From Bradyrhizobium diazoefficiens (GTDB lineage: Bacteria; Pseudomonadota; Alphaproteobacteria; Rhizobiales; Xanthobacteraceae): a DNA stretch of 64,000 nucleotides. Within the stretch, counting starts at the first letter, position 1. Each line of letters begins with the position of its first letter. The stretch is taken from contig NZ_CP067100.1 of NCBI RefSeq assembly GCF_016616235.1, positions 372,001-436,000 on the forward strand, given 5' to 3'. Of the stretch, positions 52,260-62,942 are shown in pieces. The notes below the pieces were generated by a model that worked only from the letters and a program-made list of their open reading frames with translations, was not told where the DNA came from and did no database searches. Both the position numbers and the translations under genes were made by a program.

Positions 52260-53159
52260 ATGCGGCTCTTCAACGCCCTCGCTCTCCTGCCTGTGCTGGC
52301 CATGCTGACCGCGGCGCCGGTGTGTGCTCAGGTCACGTTCGGCGCGCGGGGCGAGGAAGGCGAACCGTTTCGCCGGCAGGAATGGCGTGTGCCCTCATCG
52401 GATACCGGTATTGCCGCGCACGCGCTGTTGTTTCGCCCCGCAGGCCCCGGTCCGTTCCGGCTTGCAATCATCGCGCACGCCTCGACGCAGAACGTGTTGC
52501 GTCGCGCGCAAATGCCGCAGCCGGAATACCGCGCGCTAGCAGCCTTTCTCGTCGTGCGAGGATTTGCCGTGCTGGTGCCCCAGCGGCTCGGCCATGGCGC
52601 GACGGGCGGCCGCTATGTCGAGGACCAGGGCGGCTGTGACGAAGCGGATTACGCGCGCGCCGGCCGCGCAACGGCGGACCAAATTTCGCGCGCGCTGGAA
52701 TTCCTGCGAAAGCAGGATTCTATTCGCAAGGATGGAGCGGTCGTGATCGGCCATTCCGCCGGTGCCTGGGGTGCGCTGGCGCTGGCCAATGCCGATCCGA
52801 GGACCATCGGCGCGATCATCGCGTTTGCGCCCGGGCGCGGCGGCCATGCCAATGATGAGCCGAACCGGTTCTGCGCGCCTCATATGTTGTTCGCAGCGGC
52901 AGCTGAATTCGGCAAGAGCGCGCGGATTCCGGTCACCTGGCTGGTTGCGGTCAATGACAGCTACTTCGCACCGGATTTTTCGCAAAAATTGGCGGACGCG
53001 TTTCGCGGCAGCGGCGGCAAGGTCGATTTCCGCACGCTGCCGGCCGTCGGCAGCGAGGGCCACTGGATGATCGAGCTTGACGCGGGGGTCAATGCTGCAA
53101 GCAGCGAGCTCGCGCGCGCCCTGAACCCGCCAAAGCCTGTGGCGACCAAGAAACCATGA
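52260..53159 (+). CDS. Exported alpha/beta-hydrolase (dienelactone-hydrolase-like)
   Basis: A 299-residue protein with a signal peptide (MRLFNALALLPVLAMLTAAP, cut near VCAQ). The nucleophile elbow is VIGHSAGAWGALAL, with Asp in VNDSYFAPDF and His in GSEGHWM as the likely triad. The ATG at 52260 was chosen because it begins the signal peptide; the frame extends 66 codons upstream without similarity. Its stop overlaps the next ATG by four bases. Confidence 0.85.
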   Translation: MRLFNALALLPVLAMLTAAPVCAQVTFGARGEEGEPFRRQEWRVPSSDTGIAAHALLFRPAGPGPFRLAIIAHASTQNVLRRAQMPQPEYRALAAFLVVRGFAVLVPQRLGHGATGGRYVEDQGGCDEADYARAGRATADQISRALEFLRKQDSIRKDGAVVIGHSAGAWGALALANADPRTIGAIIAFAPGRGGHANDEPNRFCAPHMLFAAAAEFGKSARIPVTWLVAVNDSYFAPDFSQKLADAFRGSGGKVDFRTLPAVGSEGHWMIELDAGVNAASSELARALNPPKPVATKKP

Positions 53160-53623
53160 CGTTCTATTTCCTGGTCAAATTTTTCCATGTGCTCGGTGCC
53201 GTTGTCATTCTCGGCACCGGAACAGGCATCGCCTTCTTCATGCTGATGGCACATCGCACGAATGACGCCGCGTTTATCGCGCGCACCGCTTCGGTGGTGG
53301 TGATCGCGGACGCGCTCTTCACGCTGTCGGCCGTGATGCTCCAGCCGCTTACGGGCGGCCTGCTGATGATGCTGTCGGCGACGCCGATCACCGAGCGCTG
53401 GCTGCTGGCCTCGCTCGCGCTCTACGTCTTTGCCGGCCTGTTCTGGGTTCCCGTCATCTTCATGCAGATCGAAATGCGCGATCTCGCGCGCAAGGCCGCC
53501 GAACAGTGCAGCGCGCTGCCGGAGCGCTACTTCATCCTGTTCCGCCGCTGGTTCGCGTTCGGCTTCCCAGGCTTCGGCGCGACAATGCTGATTCTCTGGC
53601 TGATGATCGCGAAGCCATTTTGA
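53156..53623 (+). CDS. DUF2269-type integral membrane protein
   Basis: A 155-residue protein with four hydrophobic helices (about 5-28, 48-72, 82-104, 128-150). It resembles the DUF2269 family, whose role is unknown. It overlaps the preceding hydrolase gene (ATGA), and the SDR-DoxX gene follows eight bases after it, so the run is one transcription unit. Confidence 0.8.
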   Translation: MTFYFLVKFFHVLGAVVILGTGTGIAFFMLMAHRTNDAAFIARTASVVVIADALFTLSAVMLQPLTGGLLMMLSATPITERWLLASLALYVFAGLFWVPVIFMQIEMRDLARKAAEQCSALPERYFILFRRWFAFGFPGFGATMLILWLMIAKPF

Positions 53624-53631
53624 GAAACGCA

Positions 53632-54951
53632 ATGAACCAACGAACCATTTTGGTGCTCGGCGCCTCCGGCCTGATCGGCCGCTTCGTCACCGACGATCTT
53701 CGCGCGCGGGGCTTTCGCGTCGTTGGCGTCGCGCGCAGCCTGTCGCCGGCGCAGAAGATGAGCGCGCTGGATCTCGAGCTGCCGATCATGTCGATGGATG
53801 CAGCCGCGCTGACGCGATTCTTCGGCGAGCATGCGGTGGACATCATCGTCAATTGCCTCGGCGTGCTCCAGGACGGACCCGGCAGCGACACCAATGCCGT
53901 ACATCGCGATTTCGTCGCGCGGCTGCTTCAAGCTGTTGCCGGAAGCGGCCGGGCGATCCGGCTGGTCCATATCTCTATTCCGGGCACCGCAGCGGCCGAT
54001 CGCACCGCCTTCGCAACCACCAAGCGCGAGGCCGAGCGCCTGATCGCGGCCTCCGGCATTCCCCACGCCATCCTGCGGCCCGGCTTGGTGATCGCGCCAT
54101 CAGCCTATGGCGGCAGCGCGATGCTGCGCGCGCTCGCCGCCTTCCCGCTCGACTTGCCTGCGAAGGAGATGGCAACGCCGTTCCACTTCGTGGCGATCGA
54201 GGATATTTCGGCGACCATCGCCTGGCTCGCCGCGCGCGACGTCGACGATGCGAATGCGAAAGCCGTGACCTGGGATCTGATGCAGGCCGAGCCGGTCACC
54301 ATGGCCGGTGTCGTCAAGCAATTCCGCCGGGCCTTCGGCACGGAGGGTTGGCCTCATGTCGCCATACCGTCCCTCATGCTCGGTCTCTGCGCGAAAATCG
54401 GCGATCTCGCCAGCTATCTCGGTTGGATGCCGCCGATGCGCTCCACCGCCATCGCCGAGCTGCGCCGCGGCGTGAGCGGCGATCCCTCCGCATGGATCGC
54501 CACCACGGGCCTCGCGCCGAAGACGCTGGCCGAGACGATCGGGCGCCATCCCGCCACCATCCAGGACAAATGGTTCGCCCGGCTGTTTTTGATGAAGGCG
54601 CTGATTGTTGCCAGCCTGGCCGCGTTCTGGCTCGTCTCCGGCTTCATCGCACTGTTCGTGTCCTACCGCGCCGCCGCGGGCATCCTGACCGCGCACAATT
54701 TCCCGCCGGCGCTGGTCGATCCCATCACCATAGGCACCAGCCTGATGGACATCAGCATCGGCGCGCTCATCGCCGTTCGCCGCACCGCGGCGATCGGGCT
54801 CGTTGCGGGCATCATGGCCTCGCTTGGCTACATGCTCGGCGCGGCGATCCTCGCGCCCGATCTCTGGATCGAGCCGCTCGGCGCGCTGGTGAAGACCGGG
54901 CCGGCGATCGTGCTGATGCTCGTAGCGTTGCTCATGCTGGATAATCGCTGA
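53632..54951 (+). CDS. SDR-type NAD(P)-binding protein fused to DoxX-like membrane domain
   Basis: A 439-residue two-part protein. Residues 1-300 are an atypical SDR (ILVLGASGLIGRFVTDDLRA, LVHISIPGTAAADRTAF, FHFVAIEDISATIAW). From about 325 there are four membrane helices of the DoxX-like kind (IVASLAAFWLVSGFIALFVS and others). The SDR part probably faces the cytoplasm. The fusion occurs widely in Proteobacteria without known function. Its stop overlaps the next start (TGATG). Confidence 0.82.
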   Translation: MNQRTILVLGASGLIGRFVTDDLRARGFRVVGVARSLSPAQKMSALDLELPIMSMDAAALTRFFGEHAVDIIVNCLGVLQDGPGSDTNAVHRDFVARLLQAVAGSGRAIRLVHISIPGTAAADRTAFATTKREAERLIAASGIPHAILRPGLVIAPSAYGGSAMLRALAAFPLDLPAKEMATPFHFVAIEDISATIAWLAARDVDDANAKAVTWDLMQAEPVTMAGVVKQFRRAFGTEGWPHVAIPSLMLGLCAKIGDLASYLGWMPPMRSTAIAELRRGVSGDPSAWIATTGLAPKTLAETIGRHPATIQDKWFARLFLMKALIVASLAAFWLVSGFIALFVSYRAAAGILTAHNFPPALVDPITIGTSLMDISIGALIAVRRTAAIGLVAGIMASLGYMLGAAILAPDLWIEPLGALVKTGPAIVLMLVALLMLDNR

Positions 54952-55358
54952 TGCCAAAATGGCCCGACGACGACGTGATCCTGTATGACGGCGTTTGCAT
55001 CTTCTGCTCGCGCTGGATCCGCTTCGTCGCGGAGCGCGATACGGCGAAGCGGTTTCGGTTCACGCCGATCCAGTCGCACTATGGCGCGGAGCTCGCGCGA
55101 ACGTTCGGCATCGACCCCGACGATCCCGATACCAACGCCGTCGTCCATGGCGGTGAGGCGTTCACGAAGTCGGACGCCGCGCTGACGGTGCTGTCGCTGT
55201 TACCGGGATGGAGCTGCGTGCGCGCGCTGTTTGCCGTGCCGAAGCCGCTGCGCGACCCCGTCTACAGCCTCATCGCCCGCAACCGCTACCGCATCTTCGG
55301 CAAGTACGATTCGTGCTTCGTGCCCGATGCGGATCTGCGGGCAAGGGTGATTGAGTAA
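54951..55358 (+). CDS. DCC family thiol-disulfide oxidoreductase (DUF393)
   Basis: A 135-residue protein with the DxxCxxC signature ILYDGVCIFCSRWIRF (Asp, then Cys-x2-Cys) at about 10-20. Family members form a thioredoxin-like fold and are thought to be redox proteins. It is the last gene of the four-gene run that begins at 52260. Confidence 0.88.
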   Translation: MPKWPDDDVILYDGVCIFCSRWIRFVAERDTAKRFRFTPIQSHYGAELARTFGIDPDDPDTNAVVHGGEAFTKSDAALTVLSLLPGWSCVRALFAVPKPLRDPVYSLIARNRYRIFGKYDSCFVPDADLRARVIE

Positions 55359-55423
55359 TTTTGGTTGTGCAGAGAGGCTGCCTCCAACTTAAAGACAAGC
55401 CTCGGGAGCGATAAAGTCAAGGA

Positions 55424-56323
55424 ATGTCGAAGGCGGTTCTTACTACGAAAGTGATGCCCGGGTATAAAGACCTGCCCGAGGTCCGCTACCATTTTCCTCG
55501 CACCTATCTAAATCAGATTCGGCAGGCGGTCGGTGACCATGTTCTTTACTACGAGCCCAGGCGAACGACCGTAGAGCTGTCGAGTTTCGGTGGGCGGCAA
55601 TCCTACTTTGGAGTCGCTCGCGTAGTAGGTCTCATCGAAGACAGGGACCAAGCAGATCATTATTACGCACTCGTGGATGACTACTTGGATTTCGATCGAC
55701 CCGTCCCTTTCGCCGAAGGCAGCCGCTACTACGAAAGCGCTCTTAGAAAAGCAGATGGAAGTACTAACAAGGGTGCTTTTGGCCGTGCCGTTAGGCTGAT
55801 CCCTGATGCTGAATTTGACCAGATTTTGAAGGCCGGGTTCGCCCCTATTCTTGGTGAAGAGACGCCTCGCCATCAGCCGTCTCAATTCGAAATATCTGAG
55901 CCGAACATTGCCTTTGAGCGTCCGATTGTCGAGATGACAGTTTCGCGGCCATTTCGCGAGAGATCATTTATGTACAACGTTCGCGCCGCGTACGAGAATC
56001 GATGCGCGATGACAGGACTTCGGCTCATCAATGGAGGTGGACGCCCTGAGGTCCAGGCGGCGCACATTCAACCCGTCGCGGAGAAGGGGCCGGACTCCGT
56101 CCGCAACGGCTTGGCTCTTTCCGGCACGGTGCACTGGATGTTTGACCGAGGCCTCATCTCGATAGGAGACGATTACAAAATCCTAACTGCGGAGAGCCAC
56201 GTTCCGGACGATGCCCTGCGGCTCCTCAATCAAAGCCGGATGATCAATCTCCCGGCTGACCCGGCCTTCTACCCAAATGCACTCTTTCTGAAGTTTCACA
56301 GAGACAAGATATTCAAAGGCTAG
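55424..56323 (+). CDS. HNH endonuclease with PUA-like N-terminal domain (COG3440-like)
   Basis: A 299-residue protein. The N-terminal domain (about 15-100: YHFPRTYLNQIRQAVGDHVL, YFGVARVVGLIEDRDQADHY) resembles PUA/EVE-like base-sensing modules. The C-terminal HNH part has ENRCAMTGLRLINGG, AAHIQPVAEKGPD, RNGLALSGTVHWMFDRGL. Such genes are candidate modification-dependent restriction enzymes. It is visibly AT-richer than its neighbours, which suggests horizontal transfer, and has no methyltransferase partner. Its end overlaps the convergent amine oxidase gene by four bases. Confidence 0.8.
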   Translation: MSKAVLTTKVMPGYKDLPEVRYHFPRTYLNQIRQAVGDHVLYYEPRRTTVELSSFGGRQSYFGVARVVGLIEDRDQADHYYALVDDYLDFDRPVPFAEGSRYYESALRKADGSTNKGAFGRAVRLIPDAEFDQILKAGFAPILGEETPRHQPSQFEISEPNIAFERPIVEMTVSRPFRERSFMYNVRAAYENRCAMTGLRLINGGGRPEVQAAHIQPVAEKGPDSVRNGLALSGTVHWMFDRGLISIGDDYKILTAESHVPDDALRLLNQSRMINLPADPAFYPNALFLKFHRDKIFKG

Positions 56324-57567
56324 CGCTTCCCGATCGCCGCCAGCACTTCCTTCGCCGCCCGCTCGCCGCTGTCCCGCGCGCCATGGGCAGTCGAGAAAAA
56401 GTTCGGCGAAGTGGCCTCACCTGCAAAGAACAGCCGGCCATCGACCGGCGCCGCCAGCACGGCGCGATCTCCGGCATGGCCGGGCAGCGCGTGCGAATAG
56501 GAGCCGCGGGCGAATGGATCTTGCGCCCAGCGCGATTCGCGTAGCGGCCTCAGCTTGCGCCTGATGTCGTTGCCGAGGAAGCTCGCGATCTCATCGATGC
56601 TTTGCGCGGCGAAGGCGCCATCGCCTGCGTCCTCCAGCTCGCGGGCAAACCGGCCGCCGAAAAAGCCGTCGATGCAGGGCTGGCCGAACGGGCGGATGTG
56701 GTAGGTGCCCATTGCGGTGCGCATGGTGGCGCCGCGCAGATTTCCCTCGACCGGAAATTCGTCCGCGTCCGCCAGCGCCAGCACCACCTTGTCGTCCACC
56801 CCGAGCGGCAGGCCGCGCGCGGCATCGAGCTTGGCCGGCAGCGCCGGGAAGAAGCGAATGGCCTCATCGGCGATCAGATTGGTCGGGACGGTGACGATCG
56901 CGGCCGCGGTCTCGATGATCCCTCGCGGCGTCTCGAGGCGGATGCGCTTGCCGGAATGGTCGACCAGCGTGACCTCGCAATTCAGCGCGACCGGGCACGG
57001 CGCGCCATACGCGGCGATCAGCGTTCCGTATCCGGCGCGCACCCGCCAATTGAAATAGGTGTCCTCATAGGCCCCCATATCGAGCAGCGAGACCTGGTCG
57101 AGCTCGCACCCGTTCACATAGGTCGAGATCGCGTCGATCATCGGATTCCAGCGATTGCCCGGCTCGAGATAACGGGCGGCAGGTGCATCCTCGCCTTCCT
57201 CCGCGGCGTCCCAGAGGCGCTCGTAGAATTCGTCGATCGCGCGCACGAACTCCATGCGCTCGGCCTCGGGAAACGCATCGCCAAAGGCGCGATCGCCCCA
57301 GGGCGGCAGGTCGGTGTTGATCTCGAAATTGAGCTGTTTTGCGATCGGAACGAAGGAGTTCTTGTCGGCCGAATGCAGCCAGCCGCAGCCAACATCGAAG
57401 GTGACCTCGGGCGACGCCTGCACGGTCCAGGCGCGGCCGCCGAGCCGGTCTCGCGCCTCCAGCACGATCGCGGAGAGGCCGGAGCCATCAAGCGCATGCG
57501 CCGCGCCGAGGCCGGCGGCACCGGCCCCGATGATCGCGACGTCGACGGAGGAGGGGAGGGAACTCAT
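56320..57567 (-). CDS. FAD-dependent amine oxidase (flavin monoamine oxidase family)
   Basis: A 415-residue flavoprotein. DVAIIGAGAAGLGAAHAL binds FAD at 9-26, LEARDRLGGRAWTV follows, and the C-terminal end has LFFAGEATSPNFFSTAHGA. It oxidises an amine to an imine with release of hydrogen peroxide; the substrate is not readable. No signal peptide is seen. It is next to an intergenic palindrome at 57619. Confidence 0.9.
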   Translation of the reverse strand: MSSLPSSVDVAIIGAGAAGLGAAHALDGSGLSAIVLEARDRLGGRAWTVQASPEVTFDVGCGWLHSADKNSFVPIAKQLNFEINTDLPPWGDRAFGDAFPEAERMEFVRAIDEFYERLWDAAEEGEDAPAARYLEPGNRWNPMIDAISTYVNGCELDQVSLLDMGAYEDTYFNWRVRAGYGTLIAAYGAPCPVALNCEVTLVDHSGKRIRLETPRGIIETAAAIVTVPTNLIADEAIRFFPALPAKLDAARGLPLGVDDKVVLALADADEFPVEGNLRGATMRTAMGTYHIRPFGQPCIDGFFGGRFARELEDAGDGAFAAQSIDEIASFLGNDIRRKLRPLRESRWAQDPFARGSYSHALPGHAGDRAVLAAPVDGRLFFAGEATSPNFFSTAHGARDSGERAAKEVLAAIGKR

Positions 57568-57618
57568 GGGTGGGCTCTAGCACGTTCGCGATACGTGCTA
57601 AAGGCGCCACAAGCCGAG

Positions 57619-57791
57619 CTGTCATCGTCCGGCTTGACCGGACGATCCAGTATTCCAGAGACAGCGAGATTAGAACCGAGAAGCCGCAGCGTACTGGATG
57701 CTCCGGTCCCGGCTCCGCTAGGCTACGCCGGGCCTACACGGGCGCTCGGCCGGCGAAGCTTCAGCGAAGACAGCAAGCCGGGGCATGACAG
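57619..57791. repeat. Dispersed intergenic repeat with inverted ends
   Basis: The ends CTGTCAT and ATGACAG are inverted, with an inner TCGTCCGG / CCGGACGA hairpin at 57624-57645. It fills the gap between two minus-strand genes and ends near the typA stop. The sequence class is familiar from Bradyrhizobium intergenic DNA. Confidence 0.65.
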
Positions 57792-57808
57792 TCGTTAAGA
57801 GCGGTAGC

Positions 57809-59635
<1,827 letters not shown>

Positions 59636-59917
59636 GAGTGAGCTTCTTTGCGGTCGAACAATGGGTTAAGCGCGATCTCGCCGGTCAAGCCGGGACCTCT
59701 TTTCGGACAACGCTGAAACGTGGAAAACGGGGCCTGCTTCGCCCAAAAAGGAAGCCCGGCCATATCGACCGGGCACCCTACGCGTTTGCGGCGCAATATA
59801 AGCAAAAAACGCCAAAAAACAATGTGTTCTTTGGCCCTGGTTGACTGAATTTTGTCCGGAAATCCCCGGGGCTTAGCTATCGTTCCAGACCGGTCCGGGC
59901 CTTTCGAGCAAGACCCA
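59636..59917. other. Region between typA and the Crp/Fnr gene
   Basis: About 280 bases without a gene. It contains two hairpins: GCCCGG / CCGGGC around 59755-59780, and a weaker CCAAAAAAC/GTGTTCTTTGG pair around 59812-59835 that could end Crp/Fnr transcripts. The typA promoter must lie here. Confidence 0.5.
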
Positions 59918-60682
59918 CTACCCGGCCTCCTGCTCCTCGGTCGGATAGACCCCCCGCAGCACCTCCTCGAAGTGCATCTTCACGGCGTCATTGCACAGGC
60001 AGGCGCGCAGGCGCAGGCCGTCGCGGTTGCGGACCAGGATCGAGCCGCGACGCGTCTCGAGCACGCCTTCCGCCCTGAACGATTGAAGCACGCGGCTGGC
60101 GTAGCTGCGTCCCACCCCGAGCAGCGTCGCGAGTTGCTCGTGAGTCAGTGGCACGCTGGTCTCCTCGCCGGTGCGCTCCATCGCCGACAAAATCCATTTG
60201 GCCGTGCGCTGCTCGATGGAGTGGATGGCGTTGCAGGCGGTGGACTGGAAGATCTGCGCCAGCATGCAGTCGGCGTAGCGGGCGAAGATGTTGCGCAGCG
60301 AGGCCGAGCGCTGCTTGGCCGCTTCGAGCTTGCCGACATGAATGTGCGCAAACGGTCCGCCGAACTTCACGCAGATGCGGGTATAGGCCGGCAGAAATCC
60401 CTCGCTGACGATGCCGCCGACTGCGCCCTCGCGGCCGACCAGAATGGTCTCGACATCGCGGCCGTCCTCATTGGGAACGAGAAAGGTCGCAAGCGACGGC
60501 CCGCAGGGGAAGTGCACGATTTGGACGTTGTCGCCGGGACTGTAGAGCAGCTCGCTCGCCGCGGCCTCGTCAACGATGACGTGCGGCGCCAGCAGCGCGT
60601 AATCCGCCGCACTCAGGCGCCGCAGCAGGTTGTTGGCCGGCCGGCTGTCGACCTCGGTTGCCTTGCTGATGCGCGCGTCCAT
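59918..60682 (-). CDS. Crp/Fnr family transcriptional regulator
   Basis: A 254-residue regulator with an N-terminal cyclic-nucleotide-binding-like barrel (about 25-140) and a C-terminal winged helix whose recognition part is THEQLATLLGVGRSYASRVL. The N-terminus lacks the Cys cluster of FNR, and the cAMP-binding RS motif is not seen, so the effector is unknown. The tail carries two Cys (LRACLCND). It is divergent from the receiver-domain gene. Confidence 0.9.
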   Translation of the reverse strand: MDARISKATEVDSRPANNLLRRLSAADYALLAPHVIVDEAAASELLYSPGDNVQIVHFPCGPSLATFLVPNEDGRDVETILVGREGAVGGIVSEGFLPAYTRICVKFGGPFAHIHVGKLEAAKQRSASLRNIFARYADCMLAQIFQSTACNAIHSIEQRTAKWILSAMERTGEETSVPLTHEQLATLLGVGRSYASRVLQSFRAEGVLETRRGSILVRNRDGLRLRACLCNDAVKMHFEEVLRGVYPTEEQEAG

Positions 60683-60866
60683 CGTCGATCCCCTGCTCTC
60701 CTTTCGACACTAGCGAGCTCCGCTCGTCGGCTGTGTGCACAACTGGACAGACGTTGAAACTCTTCTGTGGTGAGTTTCGTTCCGGGAACCCTCCGATGCG
60801 CTGGGCGCAGGCATTGGGCTGAGGCTGTCCTTAACGAACAAACATCCAGCCTCGATAGCCAGCACC

Positions 60867-61250
60867 ATGATACCTGCCTCTCCGGACGGCTCGGCCGAAA
60901 TTCCCAGCGATGTCTTGATCGTCGAGGACGATCCAATCATCGCAATCGATTTCGAGGATCGCCTGCTCGGATTTGGCGTGACGAGCGTGCGCTCCGTGGG
61001 ATCGGTCGCGCAGGCACTGGCCACGATCTCGGCGCGCGCGCCGGATTTCGCGCTGCTCGACGTCGAGCTGGGCCGCGAGAAAAGCTTTGCCGTCGCCGAA
61101 CGGCTGGCGGCAGCACAAATTCCCTTCGTCTTCGTGACCGGCTACGGCGCCGAGACCCGGATCCCGGCCGAATTCAAGATGCGTCCCCGACTGCAAAAGC
61201 CCTGCTCCAGCGAAGCGCTGGAGATTGCGCTACGCTCGCGCGGCACCTGA
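60867..61250 (+). CDS. Single-domain response regulator
   Basis: A 127-residue receiver domain: acidic pair VEDDP (20-22), phospho-acceptor Asp65 in LLDVELG, Thr91 in VTGYG and Lys111 in QKPC. It has no output domain, so it probably acts as a phosphate sink or in a phosphorelay. No histidine kinase is next to it. An ATG at 60867 begins the family after a short polar leader. Confidence 0.92.
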   Translation: MIPASPDGSAEIPSDVLIVEDDPIIAIDFEDRLLGFGVTSVRSVGSVAQALATISARAPDFALLDVELGREKSFAVAERLAAAQIPFVFVTGYGAETRIPAEFKMRPRLQKPCSSEALEIALRSRGT

Positions 61251-61274
61251 TCGCCCGTCCGCGTTCTCGCGGCG

Positions 61275-62822
61275 TCAGGCAAGCTTCGGATCGAGCGTCG
61301 TCGACCACAGCGCAACGTCGGCGCGGTCGCGCAACGTCACCGTCATCTGGCCGGAGGCGCCGTCGATCTTGACGTGACCGAAGAACTGCATGCCGGCCGA
61401 CGGCGGCAGGTTCTGCTTGTCCGGGCCGGGCGCCTTGACGAAGCGCACCTCGGGTCCAAACGTGTTGTCCATCTCGCCGGGCCCGAACGTCCCGGCGTGC
61501 AGGGGGCCCGAGACGAATTCCCAGAACGGATCGAATTCCTGGAACTGCGCCTTGTCCGGGTTGTAGTAGTGCGCGGCCGCGTAGTGCACGTCGGCCGTCA
61601 GCCAAACCGTGTTCGCGACCGGTGCCATCTTGATGAAGCGCAGCAGGTCGGCGATCTCGAACTCGCGGCCGCGCACCGGGCCATCGCCTTGCGCAAAGGC
61701 CTCCGAACCTTTCTTGTTTGCGGCATCGTCATAGACGAGGATGCTGAGCGGCATGTCGGACGCGATCACCTTCCAGGTCGCGCGCGAGTTCAGCAGGCCG
61801 CGCTTGAGCCAGGCGATCTGATCCGGGCCGAGGAAGTAGCTGGCGGGACCATATTCCGTTTCGAGATTGGCACCGTTCGGGCCGCGATAGCTGCGCTCGT
61901 CGAGCACGAACACGTCGAGATGCGGGCCGTAGGAGATCTGGCGATAGACCCGGCCGGGCTCAACGATGCTCTCGCGCATCGGATACATCTCGTGGAAGGC
62001 ACGGCCCGCCCGGGCCGCGAGCAGCCTGATGTCGCGCACCTTGTAAGACGCCGGCAGCTCCTTCGACAGCGACCAATTGTTGGTCACCTCATGGTCGTCC
62101 CACTGCACGAAAACAGGCACTTCGGCATTGAAGGCGCGGACATTGTCGTCGGTGAGATTGTATTTGTGCGCGGCGCGGTACTCGTCCAGGGTCTCGGCGA
62201 CCTTGGCCTTCTCCGGGATGGTGATGTTCTTCCAGGTTCTGCCGTCGGCTAATTTGACCTCGGATTGAATCGGACCGTCGGCATAGATGGTGTCGCCGGA
62301 ATGCAGGAAGAAATCCGGCCGATGCTTGCGCATGGCGGAGAAGGTGAACATGCCGCCGTCGTCGGGATTGATGCCCCACCCCTGTCCTGCGACGTCGCCG
62401 CCCCAGACGAAGCTGACGTCGCGGCGGTCGGCCGGCGCGGTGCGGAAGCGGCCGACCACCGGCTCGCCTTCGATCGCGCTGTGCGAGAGATCGCGGAAGC
62501 GGACGCGATAGAAGATGTCCTGGCCTCCCGGCAGATTCTCGATCAGCATTTTTGCGGTGAAATCGCTCTCGGGCAGCGCCGTAATCGGCGGCAGCGCCCG
62601 GGCATCCTTGAACGACTCGGTCGTCGCCACCTCGACCAGCATCTGCGCGGGCCGATCGGTGCGCGCCCACACCACGCCGCCGTCGACGGTGACGTCGCCC
62701 GACTGCACGCCATGCGTCACTGCCGGCCGGTCGGCCGCGCGCGACAGATGCGGCATCGCGATTGCGCCAAGCGCACCGGCGCTGGTGGTGAGAAAGCGGC
62801 GGCGGGAGAATTTGAGTTTCAT
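61275..62822 (-). CDS. phoD: Alkaline phosphatase D (PhoD), Tat-exported
   Basis: A 515-residue metallophosphatase/phosphodiesterase. The Tat signal SRRRFLTTSAG is at 6-16 and a PhoD N-terminal Ig-like domain (about 35-130) follows. The catalytic part has FVWGGDVAGQGWG, FFLHSGDTIYADG, VQWDDHEVTNNW and LTADVHYAAA, the metal ligands of the family. It releases phosphate from phosphate esters in the periplasm. Start at the Tat signal; an ATG 12 codons earlier was not used. Confidence 0.95.
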   Translation of the reverse strand: MKLKFSRRRFLTTSAGALGAIAMPHLSRAADRPAVTHGVQSGDVTVDGGVVWARTDRPAQMLVEVATTESFKDARALPPITALPESDFTAKMLIENLPGGQDIFYRVRFRDLSHSAIEGEPVVGRFRTAPADRRDVSFVWGGDVAGQGWGINPDDGGMFTFSAMRKHRPDFFLHSGDTIYADGPIQSEVKLADGRTWKNITIPEKAKVAETLDEYRAAHKYNLTDDNVRAFNAEVPVFVQWDDHEVTNNWSLSKELPASYKVRDIRLLAARAGRAFHEMYPMRESIVEPGRVYRQISYGPHLDVFVLDERSYRGPNGANLETEYGPASYFLGPDQIAWLKRGLLNSRATWKVIASDMPLSILVYDDAANKKGSEAFAQGDGPVRGREFEIADLLRFIKMAPVANTVWLTADVHYAAAHYYNPDKAQFQEFDPFWEFVSGPLHAGTFGPGEMDNTFGPEVRFVKAPGPDKQNLPPSAGMQFFGHVKIDGASGQMTVTLRDRADVALWSTTLDPKLA

Positions 62823-62849
62823 GGCTGGCTCGCGTGCTGGCGCATCTTT

Positions 62850-62895
62850 CGCTGTCATTCCGGAGTGCGCGAAGCGCGAAGCCGGAATGATAGCG
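62850..62895. repeat. Small palindrome upstream of phoD
   Basis: TCATTCCGG and CCGGAATGA are inverted around GCGCGAAGCGC. It lies just before the phoD start and forms a stable hairpin; such elements are dispersed in Bradyrhizobium. Confidence 0.6.
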
Positions 62896-62942
62896 AAAGC
62901 TATAGGGAGGCAATGTGACGCAGCAATTACGCGCGGAGGCGT

